A stretch of 64,000 nt of DNA from Saccharopolyspora shandongensis (GTDB lineage: Bacteria; Actinomycetota; Actinomycetes; Mycobacteriales; Pseudonocardiaceae), in NCBI RefSeq assembly GCF_900106995.1, contig NZ_FNOK01000025.1, positions 1 to 64,000 on the forward strand, written 5' to 3'. The notes beneath the pieces are model-generated. The model did not search any database and was not told where the DNA came from. It saw only the letters and a program-made list of their open reading frames with translations. Below, in pieces: positions 51,334 to 59,086 of this stretch. Both the position numbers and the translations under genes were made by a program. How positions within the stretch are numbered: position 1 is the stretch's first letter; the number at the start of each line of letters is the position of its first letter.

Positions 51334-51876
51334 TCAGCTGGTGTGGCGTTCCCGCCAGGAGCGGGCCTTCTCGCGGTTGCCGCACACGCGCATCGAGCAC
51401 CAGGTGCGGGAGCGGTTGCGGGAGCGGTCGTAGAACGCCCACAGGCAGTCGTCGGCCGGGCAGATCTTGATCCGGTCCCAGCGCCCGGTGTGCACCAGCC
51501 TGGCCGCGGCTACCAGCACGCTCCCGATCGCGTCGCCGCCGGTCAGCGTCGGAACGCCGTTGTGCAACCGGACCTGGACCGGCCAGGCCGTTTCGAAACC
51601 CGCCTGCGGTCGGACGCTGCAGGACACCGCGGTGCGCATGGCGTCCCGGATCTCCCGCGCGGCGTCGACGCCCGGCGCCTTGCCGAGGCCCTGGTCGATG
51701 CACCACTGCTGCCACTGCCCGGGATCGTCCAGGATCTCGGTGCCCTTCTCGGCGTCGCAGGTGTTCAGGAAGGCCAGGACCAGCTCGATGTCGTGGTCGA
51801 AGTCGAGTTCGACGCCCTCCAGGGCCGACGGGCGATCCACCACCGGAGCGACAGCTCTGCTGTTCACGAACACCAT
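51334..51876 (-). CDS. CGNR zinc-finger regulator
   Basis: 180 aa. N-terminal ABATE-like domain (FDHDIELVLAFLNTCDAEKG) and C-terminal CGNR zinc finger KICPADDCLWAFYDRSRNRS, then RTWCSMRVCGNREKARSWRE, with four Cys. Probably a DNA-binding regulator. ATG 51876 is the likely start although no ribosome site is seen. Divergent from the genes at 51975 and 52211, with a palindrome between. Confidence 0.87.
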   Translation of the reverse strand: MVFVNSRAVAPVVDRPSALEGVELDFDHDIELVLAFLNTCDAEKGTEILDDPGQWQQWCIDQGLGKAPGVDAAREIRDAMRTAVSCSVRPQAGFETAWPVQVRLHNGVPTLTGGDAIGSVLVAAARLVHTGRWDRIKICPADDCLWAFYDRSRNRSRTWCSMRVCGNREKARSWRERHTS

Positions 51877-51927
51877 CGTAAGCCAATAGGGGGTTGTGCC
51901 GGCCTCATGTAACCAACACAATCATTA

Positions 51928-51946
51928 CACCGGTTAGTAACCGGTG
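51928..51946. promoter_or_regulatory. palindromic operator candidate
   Basis: CACCGGTTA-g-TAACCGGTG, a perfect 9-bp inverted repeat with 1-bp spacer, between the CGNR regulator and the divergent small gene. Likely binding site of the CGNR protein or another dimeric factor controlling both directions. Confidence 0.55.
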
Positions 51947-51974
51947 AACGTGTTTGACAGGTTGGAGTGTGGCG

Positions 51975-52199
51975 GTGAATCCGATCCAGATCGAGTCGTA
52001 CGGGTACTCCGAGAGCAGTCGCGAGCTGACTGCGTGCGCTGCCCGCGGTGCCGAGATCGACCGGGCGCTGAAGGAAGAGGGCCGGCTCCGTCCCGCGTGG
52101 CTCGACCGGTTCGCCAACTGGTGGGCCTCGGCGACGGCGGCGCTGAGACCCGGCGCCGCGGTGGATCCCGGTCCGGCTCCGCGTGGCTGCCTCAACTGA
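51975..52199 (+). CDS. small conserved protein, unknown
   Basis: 74 aa: VNPIQIESYGYSESSRELTA, CAARGAEIDRALKEEGRLRP, AWLDRFANWWASATAALRP. No recognised domain. GGAG sits 7 bases before GTG 51975. It precedes the VOC gene by 11 bp and probably shares its transcript. Confidence 0.55.
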   Translation: MNPIQIESYGYSESSRELTACAARGAEIDRALKEEGRLRPAWLDRFANWWASATAALRPGAAVDPGPAPRGCLN

Positions 52200-52210
52200 T
52201 GACGAGAGGG

Positions 52211-52603
52211 ATGACGATGACGACGACCTTGCGTTTGGTCGCCTTCGCGATCGACTGCCCGGACCCGCGGGCGCTGGCTGAGTTCTACGGGCGGTTGCTG
52301 GGCTGGGAGATCGACGAATCGGAGACCGAGGACGACTGGGTTGAGCTCGCGGACCCGGCCGGCGGTGCGGGGCTGGGCTTCCAGCGGGACCCGGGCTATC
52401 GGCCGCCGACTTGGCCGAGCCGGGAGGTGCCGCAGATGATGCACCTGGACATCAGGGTGTCGACGCTCGCGGAGGGGCACGAGCAGGCGATCGCGGCGGG
52501 TGCGACGCCCCTGCCGCAGCCGCCCGACCAGCAGGGCGCGAGCTGGCGCGTCTACGCCGACCCGGCCGGGCACCCGTTCTGCTTGTGCGCCCCGCAGGGC
52601 TGA
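52211..52603 (+). CDS. VOC/glyoxalase-family protein
   Basis: 130 aa: LVAFAIDCPDPRALAEFYGR, LLGWEI, then MHLDIRVSTLAEGHEQAIAA and YADPAGHPFCLC, the paired beta-alpha-beta-beta-beta units of glyoxalase/bleomycin-resistance proteins. Metal or ligand positions include His in MHLDIRV and Cys/His in GHPFC. ATG 52211 preferred. Likely detoxification or ligand binding; target unknown. Confidence 0.85.
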   Translation: MTMTTTLRLVAFAIDCPDPRALAEFYGRLLGWEIDESETEDDWVELADPAGGAGLGFQRDPGYRPPTWPSREVPQMMHLDIRVSTLAEGHEQAIAAGATPLPQPPDQQGASWRVYADPAGHPFCLCAPQG

Positions 52604-52749
52604 TCGCGTCTGCGGCCTCGCCGTCGATGGCAGCGACGGCGAGGCCGCCGCGCTGTCGTCGGGTAGGACCCGATCGGGTGCAAGCAGAGTGCTTGCAAGA
52701 GTTAGCACTCATGCGTATCGTGGTTGGTGACCGGAAAGGTGCTAGCCCG

Positions 52750-53154
52750 ATGGAACGCGTGGACAAAGCCGTCAACAAGGCCGTCAACCAGGCGGTCAGC
52801 GACCTCGGCAGCTACATCCGGACGCAACGCAACAACGCCCAGATCTCGTTGCGGCAGCTGGCGAAGCTCGCCGGCGTGTCGAATCCCTACCTGAGCCAGG
52901 TGGAGCGCGGGCTGCGCAAGCCCAGCGCGGAGATCCTGCAGCAGATAGCCAAGGGGCTGCGGATCTCCGCCGAAGCGCTCTACGTGCAGGCCGGGATCTT
53001 GGAGCGCCGCGAGAGCGGGCCGGTGGTGGACGCGATCCTCGCCGACCCGGAGCTCAACGAGCGGCAGAAACAAGTGCTTCTGGACATCTACGCCTCGTTC
53101 CGGCGGGAACACGACACCGCAGCGGACGGGGACACCGAGCAACCCGAGGAGTGA
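52750..53154 (+). CDS. XRE regulator (Rv0474-like)
   Basis: 134 aa. HTH at about 20-75: LGSYIRTQRNNAQISLRQLA, KLAGVSNPYLSQVERGLRKP, SAEILQQIAKGLRISAEALY. The C-terminus is a short helix. Matches in type and order the M. tuberculosis Rv0474 gene preceding hbhA. Its stop overlaps a GTGA upstream of the HbhA-like gene, so they are probably coexpressed. Confidence 0.88.
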   Translation: MERVDKAVNKAVNQAVSDLGSYIRTQRNNAQISLRQLAKLAGVSNPYLSQVERGLRKPSAEILQQIAKGLRISAEALYVQAGILERRESGPVVDAILADPELNERQKQVLLDIYASFRREHDTAADGDTEQPEE

Positions 53155-53159
53155 CCGCC

Positions 53160-53813
53160 ATGCCGGCTTTCCCGAAGACCGACGACGTGAACAAGGTGCG
53201 CGAGCAGGCCGCGCACGCCCTGGGCGAGGCCGTCGAGCAGGCCCGCACCCCGCTGCTCGCCGCGCTCGGCGCCGGTGACCTCGCCGCCCAGGCCCTGGTG
53301 GAGGCGGTCAACAAGGTCCGCACCCAGCTCAACGAGCGCGCCGAGGCTGCGCGCCAGGAACTGCCCGGCGACTTCGGTGAGCTGCGCGACAAGTTCGACC
53401 CGGCCGAGCTGCGCAAGCGCGTCGACGCCTACAGCCAGACCGCGAAGAACCTCTACGACTACCTGGCCGAGCGCGGCGAGGAGACGCTGCACCGGCTGCA
53501 GGACCAGCCGCAGGTCAAGAAGGTCTGGGACCAGGTGGGCACCGCGCAGGGCAAGGTCGAGGACACCGTCGACGAGGTCCGCGACCTGGCCGACGACGTG
53601 CTGGGCAAGGTCAGCCGCCCGTTCGGCAAGGCCGAGGAAGAGGCCGCCGAGGAGCCGAAGAAGGCCGCCGAGCCGGAGGCCGAGGCGCCCGCCGCCAAGC
53701 CGGCTGCGAAGCCCGCCGCGAAGACCACGGCCGCGCGGACCACCACCCGCAAGACCACGACCAAGCCGACCGACGCGAAGAAGTCCTCGACCAGCAAGTC
53801 CAGCGAGAGCTGA
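53160..53813 (+). CDS. hbhA: heparin-binding haemagglutinin-like protein
   Basis: 217 aa. Long coiled-coil body (VNKVREQAAHALGEAVEQAR; LRKRVDAYSQTAKNLYDYLA; VEDTVDEVRDLADDVLGKV) followed by an Ala/Lys-rich tail (AAKPAAKPAAKTTA), the layout of mycobacterial HbhA, a surface adhesin also tied to lipid storage. In this soil-type organism the role may be cell-envelope or lipid-body related. ATG 53160; GTG 53151 is possible. Confidence 0.8.
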   Translation: MPAFPKTDDVNKVREQAAHALGEAVEQARTPLLAALGAGDLAAQALVEAVNKVRTQLNERAEAARQELPGDFGELRDKFDPAELRKRVDAYSQTAKNLYDYLAERGEETLHRLQDQPQVKKVWDQVGTAQGKVEDTVDEVRDLADDVLGKVSRPFGKAEEEAAEEPKKAAEPEAEAPAAKPAAKPAAKTTAARTTTRKTTTKPTDAKKSSTSKSSES

Positions 53814-53861
53814 CGGTCCGGCAGGGTGACCACGGCGCCGGCGACCACGTAGGGTGGGCGT

Positions 53862-54146
53862 GTGGAGCTGGCGCTTTGGATCCTGACGATCATCTGGATT
53901 GCGGGCATCCCGGTCGGGGTTTTCGCTTTCGTGCACGCGGCGTCGCAGCGCGCGGACGCCTTCACCGCCGTGGACAAGTTGAACAAGCTGGCCTGGATGG
54001 GCATCACGGGTGCCGCCGCGCTGGTGCTGATCTTCAGCACGATGGGACCGTTCACGATCATCTGGATCGCCGGGCTGGTCGCCTCGCTGGTCTACCTCGT
54101 CGACGTCCGGCCCAAGGTGAAGGAAATCCAGGGGCGGTCCTGGTAG
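53862..54146 (+). CDS. DUF2516 small membrane protein
   Basis: 94 aa with three hydrophobic segments: ALWILTIIWIAGIPVGVFAF, MGITGAAALVLIFS and FTIIWIAGLVASLVYLVDVR, ending in the DUF2516 tail DVRPKVKEIQ. Equivalent of Rv0476 next to hbhA in mycobacteria. GTG 53862. Overlaps the following hydrolase start (TAGTG). Function unknown. Confidence 0.85.
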   Translation: MELALWILTIIWIAGIPVGVFAFVHAASQRADAFTAVDKLNKLAWMGITGAAALVLIFSTMGPFTIIWIAGLVASLVYLVDVRPKVKEIQGRSW

Positions 54147-54880
54147 TGGGGGCTAGCTGGGCGGCGCACGGCCGTGGCACCCCGGTGACGCTGGTCGTGC
54201 ACGGTTTGGGCGCGACCGAAGGAGAAGCCCGCATCCCGGCCTCCGGGCTGCCGGGCACCCGCGTCGTCCTGGCGCTTCCGGGTCACGGCAGCGCCGACGA
54301 CGCGCCGCCGGACTACTGGAACTACGCCTCGATCGCGGCGGATGTCCTCGCCGTGGCGGACGAGGTCGAGGCGACCCGCGCCGTCGGCGTCTCGCTCGGA
54401 GCGGGCGCGTTGACGCGCATCGCCGCGGAGCACCCGGACCGGTTCGAGCGGCTGGCGCTGCTGTTGCCCGCCGCCCTGGACAGGCCGCGCGAGGTGGCCG
54501 CGACCTGGGCGTTCGAGCGGCTCGCGGCGGCGGTCGCGGCCGGCGGCGAGACGTTGCGCGAGACCGTGGCCGCAGACCTGCCCGAGGGCGTGGAGGTCGG
54601 CGACTACGTCGAGCGCCGCGCTGAGGCGCTGCTGCGGCTGGAAGACGCGCTGCGCGAGCTGCCGGAGCAGGTTCCGGTGCCAGATGCCGCCGTGCTGGCC
54701 GGTGTCCGGTCGGAGGTGCTGGTCGTCGGCGCCACCGACGATCCGCTGCACCCGGCCGAGGTCGCCAAGGCGGTGGCCGCGGCCTTCGCCCGCGCGCGGC
54801 TGGAGATCCTGCCCTCCCCGGCGCCGATGCTCACGCACCGCCGGGAGCTGCGCCGCCTGCTGGTGGACTTCCTCGGCTGA
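54146..54880 (+). CDS. alpha/beta hydrolase
   Basis: 244 aa. Core motifs: oxyanion region VVHGLGATEG, nucleophile elbow GVSLGAGALTRIAAEHP (Ser in GVSLG), late Asp/His near GATDDPLHPAEVA and APMLTHRRELRRLL. GTG 54146 overlaps the DUF2516 stop. Small cytosolic esterase/lipase-like enzyme of unknown substrate; the lid region (AATWAFERLAAAVAAGG) is short. Confidence 0.82.
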   Translation: MGASWAAHGRGTPVTLVVHGLGATEGEARIPASGLPGTRVVLALPGHGSADDAPPDYWNYASIAADVLAVADEVEATRAVGVSLGAGALTRIAAEHPDRFERLALLLPAALDRPREVAATWAFERLAAAVAAGGETLRETVAADLPEGVEVGDYVERRAEALLRLEDALRELPEQVPVPDAAVLAGVRSEVLVVGATDDPLHPAEVAKAVAAAFARARLEILPSPAPMLTHRRELRRLLVDFLG

Positions 54881-54922
54881 ACCCACGTCCGGCAGCCCAG
54901 GCGGGATTCGTATTGTCTGGTC

Positions 54923-55471
54923 ATGGGTGTTGATTGGTCTGCGGCGGCAGGAACGCTGGACGTCACGTCGGCGCTGGAGCGCCTCGAACTGCTCGCCGAG
55001 CCGGTCGCGGCCGCGGTCCGCGAGCTCGACGACGAGCAGATCGGGGTGACCGAGATCGACCCGGATCTGGCGGACACCGCCGCGTTCTGCGAAAAGTACG
55101 GCTCGCCGCTGGAGCTGTCGGCGAACTGCGTGGTGGTCGCGGGCAAGCGCGCCGGCGAGGTCCGCTATGCCGCGTGCGTGGTGCTGGCCACGACTCGCGC
55201 CGACGTCAACGGCGTGGTCAAGCGGCGGCTGGACGTGCGCAAGGCGTCGTTCGCGCCGATGGACGACGCGGTGCAGCTCACCGGCATGGAGTACGGCGGG
55301 ATCACGCCGTTCGGCCTGCCCGCCGACTGGCCGATCCTGGTGGACTCCGAGGTGGCCGCGGCCCCGGCCGTGGTCGTCGGCAGCGGCGTCCGGCGCAGCA
55401 AGATCATCACGCCGGGCGAGCTCCTGGCCCGGCTTCCGGGCGCAGAGGTCCTGGAGGGCCTCGGTCGCTGA
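54923..55471 (+). CDS. YbaK-type aminoacyl-tRNA deacylase
   Basis: 182 aa. YbaK/ProX editing domain: DTAAFCEKYGSPLELSANCV, then DVNGVVKRRLDVRKASFAPM with the Lys/Arg motif near the active site and GMEYGGITPFGLPADWPILV. Hydrolyses mischarged tRNA (e.g. Cys or Ala on tRNA-Pro). ATG 54923. Confidence 0.88.
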   Translation: MGVDWSAAAGTLDVTSALERLELLAEPVAAAVRELDDEQIGVTEIDPDLADTAAFCEKYGSPLELSANCVVVAGKRAGEVRYAACVVLATTRADVNGVVKRRLDVRKASFAPMDDAVQLTGMEYGGITPFGLPADWPILVDSEVAAAPAVVVGSGVRRSKIITPGELLARLPGAEVLEGLGR

Positions 55472-55540
55472 CCCGGCTCGCGCGCCGGCGTCACCGTCCA
55501 CATCGGACTCGGCGCGTTGGCCGAGGGCGAGATCGGGGTG

Positions 55541-55611
55541 CTTTCCGCGCCAGGAGGCCACTGTGGACATGACGCAGGCTGCTGCCTGATTCGTTGCCCT
55601 GGCGCGGAAAG
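55541..55611. repeat. inverted repeat with 14-bp perfect arms
   Basis: CTTTCCGCGCCAGG (55541-55554) and CCTGGCGCGGAAAG (55598-55611) enclose a 43-nt loop. It lies between the convergent YbaK and purU genes and could terminate both. Beyond that I see no gene in the 195-bp gap. Confidence 0.6.
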
Positions 55612-55666
55612 CCGCGACTTTCGTCCACGCTGGACCAGGCTGATGGTGGGCAAGGTCCGCGTCGGA

Positions 55667-56539
55667 TCAGAAGACGACGGTGCGGCGGCCGTGGACCAGG
55701 ACCCGGTCTTCGAGGTGCGCGCGCAGGCCCCGGGCCAGCACGAGCTTCTCGGCGTCCCGGCCCTTGCGGACCATGTCCGTCACGTCGTCGGTGTGGTCCA
55801 CGCGGATCACGTCCTGCTCGACGATCGGTCCCGCGTCCAGCTCCGCGGTCACGTAGTGGCACGTCGCGCCGATGAGCTTCACGCCGCGCTCGTATGCCTG
55901 GTGGTACGGGCGGGCCCCGGCGAACGACGGCAGGAAGCTGTGGTGGATGTTCAGCGCCCGGCCCGCCCACGCCTCGCACAGCTCGGGCGGCAGCACCTGC
56001 ATGAAGCGGGCGAGCACGATCGCGTTCGGGTCGTGGTCGTCCACCAGCTTCTGGACCTCCCGGAACGCCGCCGCCTTCGCGTCCGGGTCCTTGCCGAACG
56101 GCACGTGGTGGAACGGGATGCCGTGCGCCTCGGTGATGGGGCCTAGGTCCTGGTGGTTGCCGATCACCGCGCGCAGGTCGACGTCGAGCTCCCCGGAGCC
56201 GATGCGGCCGAGCAGGTCGTGCAGGCAGTGGCCTTCCTTCGACACCAGGATCACGACGCGCCGCCGCTCGCCGGTGTCGGCCACCCGCCAGTCGGTGCGG
56301 CTGCCGAGCTCCTCGGCGACGGAGGCGAACCGGCGGCGCAGCTCGTCGATGCCGAACGGCAGCGAGTCCGCGCGGACCTCCTGCCGGGTGAAGAACCAGC
56401 CGGTGTTGATGTCGGTGTGGTAGCCGGCCTCGACGATCCAACCGCCGTGCTCGGCGATGAAGGTCGCGATGCGGGCGACGATCCCGGTGCGGTCCGGGCA
56501 CCCGAGGCTGATGACGAAACGGCGTTCGGAAGGGCTCAC
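55667..56539 (-). CDS. purU: formyltetrahydrofolate deformylase
   Basis: 290 aa. N-terminal ACT domain (FVISLGCPDRTGIVARIATF) and C-terminal formyl-transferase fold with HHSFLPSFAGARPYHQAYER and IVEQDVIRVDHTDDVTDMVR. Releases formate from 10-formyl-THF, feeding purine synthesis and balancing one-carbon pools. GTG 56539. Normal length. Confidence 0.94.
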   Translation of the reverse strand: MSPSERRFVISLGCPDRTGIVARIATFIAEHGGWIVEAGYHTDINTGWFFTRQEVRADSLPFGIDELRRRFASVAEELGSRTDWRVADTGERRRVVILVSKEGHCLHDLLGRIGSGELDVDLRAVIGNHQDLGPITEAHGIPFHHVPFGKDPDAKAAAFREVQKLVDDHDPNAIVLARFMQVLPPELCEAWAGRALNIHHSFLPSFAGARPYHQAYERGVKLIGATCHYVTAELDAGPIVEQDVIRVDHTDDVTDMVRKGRDAEKLVLARGLRAHLEDRVLVHGRRTVVF

Positions 56540-56655
56540 GGCCGGTGATTATCGCAGGTAGCAATGGCTGTACCGGCAACAGGCCGAGCCACACGACGCC
56601 CACTAGGAGTCATCATTTCGCCTGCTCGGGTGCAATAGCCGTGCTACTCGGTTGC

Positions 56656-56802
56656 GCGGCGGTGCCGGTAGCGGAATCTCAGGCGCCTACCCGTTGTGGG
56701 ATCCCCGACATCATGAATTCCAACCACGCCGGGGCTGTCCTCGCGAGAGGACACCTGAGAACCCGCGGCTGCGCCGCTTCAAAGACGACAACCCGCCCTA
56801 TT
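56656..56802 (+). repeat. dispersed folded repeat, copy B3 (truncated)
   Basis: Plus-strand copy with GCGGTGCCGGTAGCGG, GTTGTGGGATCCCCGACATC, CCTGAGAACCCGCGGCTGC and GACAACCCGCCC. It lacks the start and the full 3' hairpin of the family. It is the only copy not directly behind a gene in sense orientation, and it fuses at its 3' end to the palindrome at 56801. Confidence 0.78.
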
Positions 56803-56822
56803 GGGGTGCCATAGCGCCCCAA
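56801..56822. repeat. palindromic hairpin, GCYATRGC family, copy 5 (half-replaced)
   Basis: TTGGGGtGC and GCgCCCCAA flank CATA (centre GCCATAGC). The right arm continues GGCACTCACGGGC as in copy 2, but the matching left arm is missing, its place taken by the end of repeat B3. It lies just before the convergent gene end at 56837. Confidence 0.6.
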
Positions 56823-56836
56823 GGCACTCACGGGCG

Positions 56837-57577
56837 TCAGCGCCCGGCGGCGAGGGCTGCGAGGGCGTCGTCGCCGGTGACCACGGCAGTGCTCGGGCGG
56901 CCCCAGACCCGCCGGAACACCGCGTCCGCGGTGCCCGCGACCGTCGCGTCGACCGCCAGCGCCGCGTCGGTCGGCGCCCCGACCAGCGGCGGCCGACCCG
57001 GCCGGTACTCGACCAGCCACGCGCGGCCCGCGTCCGGAGCGTGGAAGAGCACCTTGCCTTCGTTCTCCTGCTCAGCCCAGTCGCCCAGGGGCAGCAGCGC
57101 GGTCAGGAACTCGTCGATGCCGTCGGCCGCCAGCTCCGGGTCGAAGATCAGCTCGTGCACGTGGTCCGGGCCGAGCCCGGCGAGCGCATGCTCCGCGTCG
57201 AGCCGGTGGATCGCCGTCTCGTGCGCCATCCTCCGGATCCAGGTCCGCGGCGTGCCGCCGGGGAAGAGCGACCGCACGGGCCGATCCTGATCCATTGTGG
57301 AAATCGTCTGGAGCAGGATCGCCAGCCGCTCGTCCCACCAGGCGACCACGTCGTCGAACTCGGCCGGCGGTCGCGGGACCTCGGGACGCTCGCTGCCAGG
57401 CTCCAGGTGCAGGGAGAGCTCCGCCCTCGCGTAGGCCTGCGCGAGGTGCTGGACCAGCTTGCGGACGTCCCAGCCGGGGCAGGTCGAGACCTCGGCGTTC
57501 GGCCCGGCCTGGAGCACGGCGCCGCGGAAGGCCGCGGCCTGGTCCCGGAATGCGCGGTGCAAGAAGTCGCTCGCCAT
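56837..57577 (-). CDS. maleylpyruvate isomerase-family (mycothiol-dependent) protein
   Basis: 246 aa. DinB-like N-domain with CPGWDVRKLVQHLAQAYARA, the metal His in RRMAHETAIHRLDAEHA, and an MDMPI C-terminal domain (LVEYRPGRPPLVG; VAGTADAVFRRVWGRPS). GGAGGC precedes ATG 57577. Probably a mycothiol-using detoxification or isomerase enzyme; paralogue of the gene at 38999. Confidence 0.87.
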   Translation of the reverse strand: MASDFLHRAFRDQAAAFRGAVLQAGPNAEVSTCPGWDVRKLVQHLAQAYARAELSLHLEPGSERPEVPRPPAEFDDVVAWWDERLAILLQTISTMDQDRPVRSLFPGGTPRTWIRRMAHETAIHRLDAEHALAGLGPDHVHELIFDPELAADGIDEFLTALLPLGDWAEQENEGKVLFHAPDAGRAWLVEYRPGRPPLVGAPTDAALAVDATVAGTADAVFRRVWGRPSTAVVTGDDALAALAAGR

Positions 57578-57694
57578 GCCTCCACAATAGGAATCCGGGC
57601 GCCGTCGCGGGTACCGGCGGCGGGCCGCGAGATCAGTGGTCGCAGAAGTCCCGGTTCGGCCGGGGTGATCCGCAACAGGACCCACCGGCCCGGC

Positions 57695-58546
57695 TCAGGG
57701 CGCCACCGCGGACCAGTCGACGGTGAGCTCGCCCAGCCGCCACCGGCGGCGCCGGTCCAGCACCGGCCAGCCCAGCTCCGCGAACGACTGCGCGGCCTGC
57801 GCCCAGCGGGCGCGCGGCCCGAACGGGGCCATCGAGGCGGCCTTCGCCCAGCACGCGTCGAGCTCGGCCAGCATCGCGTGCACCTTCTCACCCGGCACGT
57901 TGCGGTGGATCAAGGTCTTCGGGAGCCGCTCGGCGAGGTCCGACGGCCGCTCGATGTCGGCGGGCAGGCAGGCCAGCGTCAGCGTCCGCGGCCCGCTCCG
58001 GTCCAGCGTCACCCAGCAGCAGCGCCGCCCGATCTCGTCGCAGGTGCCCTCCACCAGCAACCCGTCGGGCGCCAGCCGGGAGCACAGCTCGTCCCACGCC
58101 TTCCACGCCTCGGGCTCGGTGTACTGGCGCAGCACGTTCAACGCCCGCACCAGCGCCGGCCCCGGGAAGTCGCGCACCCCGGCGGCCAGCCCGGCCAGCT
58201 CGAACCCGCCGCGGCGGAACTCCAGCGCGGGCGGATCGGCGACGAGCTTGCCGGCCGCCACCCGGTCCGGGTCGATCTCCAGCCCGACCACCCGCGCGTC
58301 CGGGCGCAGCGGCCGCAGCCGCGCCGCCAGCTCCACGGTGGTCACCGGGGTGGCGCCGTAGCCGAGGTCGATGACGACCGGCTCCGCGGCGTTGCGCAGC
58401 GCGTCGGCGACCCATTGCGTGCCGGTGATCCACCGGTCGATGCGTCGCAGCCGGTTCGGGTTGGTGGTGCCGCGCGTGGGCATGCCCAGGGCGCGGGCCC
58501 GACCGGCGGCGAGCCGGGGCGCCCGCTTCTTCGGGGCCGAGTTCAT
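57695..58546 (-). CDS. class I SAM methyltransferase-like protein
   Basis: 283 aa. Rossmann SAM-binding start VVIDLGYGATPVTTVELAAR and acidic strand RVVGLEIDPDRVAAG, then LVRALNVLRQYTE and a C-terminal tail. Conserved in actinobacteria beside murB and the DUF2505 gene (Rv0481c neighbourhood). The ATGA overlap with DUF2505 indicates one operon. Methyl acceptor unknown. Confidence 0.8.
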   Translation of the reverse strand: MNSAPKKRAPRLAAGRARALGMPTRGTTNPNRLRRIDRWITGTQWVADALRNAAEPVVIDLGYGATPVTTVELAARLRPLRPDARVVGLEIDPDRVAAGKLVADPPALEFRRGGFELAGLAAGVRDFPGPALVRALNVLRQYTEPEAWKAWDELCSRLAPDGLLVEGTCDEIGRRCCWVTLDRSGPRTLTLACLPADIERPSDLAERLPKTLIHRNVPGEKVHAMLAELDACWAKAASMAPFGPRARWAQAAQSFAELGWPVLDRRRRWRLGELTVDWSAVAP

Positions 58547-59061
58547 CCCCGGCGGGCCAGCCACTCGGTCGTGAAGTGCTCCTCGTCGGACAGCAGCTTC
58601 TGCACCTGGTCGACGATCAGGTCTTCCAGCTTGCCGCCCAGGAACGGCACGTTCACCCGCACGCTGCCGGACACCACGAACTCGCTGACCGCGGCTCCGG
58701 CCGGTTCGACCAGGTCGCGCAGCCACATCGAGCCGGTGATCGAGCAGGGTGCGCCGGCGATCTCGGCGGCGATCTCGCCGGTGTAGTGCCCGTCCTCCTC
58801 GCGCCGCCACGATTCGCTGCGGTCGATCGTCAGGTCCCCGCCGACCACCGTGCGAGCCACCGACGGCAGCGAGTCGGCGTGCACGCCCTGGCGCAGCTGG
58901 AACCGCGCGCCGTCCTCGGTGTCGACGTGCTGGACCAGCGCCGCGCTGGCGCCACCGATCTCCGCCAGCCGGTCGGTGAGGTAGTCCTTGTCGATCAGCG
59001 CCTCGTACACCCGGGCGGCGGGCCACTCGGAGGTGCTCCGGTGCTCGATGCGGCGTGCCAT
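58543..59061 (-). CDS. DUF2505 (START/SRPBCC-like) protein
   Basis: 172 aa beginning MARRIEHRSTSEWPAARVYE; beta-grip pattern with RFQLRQGVHADSLPSVARTV, SITGSMWLRDLVEPAGAAVS and FLGGKLEDLIVDQVQKLL. Equivalent to Rv0481c next to murB. A lipid-binding-pocket fold; function unknown. Divergent from murB across about 25 bp. Confidence 0.85.
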   Translation of the reverse strand: MARRIEHRSTSEWPAARVYEALIDKDYLTDRLAEIGGASAALVQHVDTEDGARFQLRQGVHADSLPSVARTVVGGDLTIDRSESWRREEDGHYTGEIAAEIAGAPCSITGSMWLRDLVEPAGAAVSEFVVSGSVRVNVPFLGGKLEDLIVDQVQKLLSDEEHFTTEWLARRG

Positions 59062-59086
59062 GCAGCGGAGGCTACCTTTGGCAACC

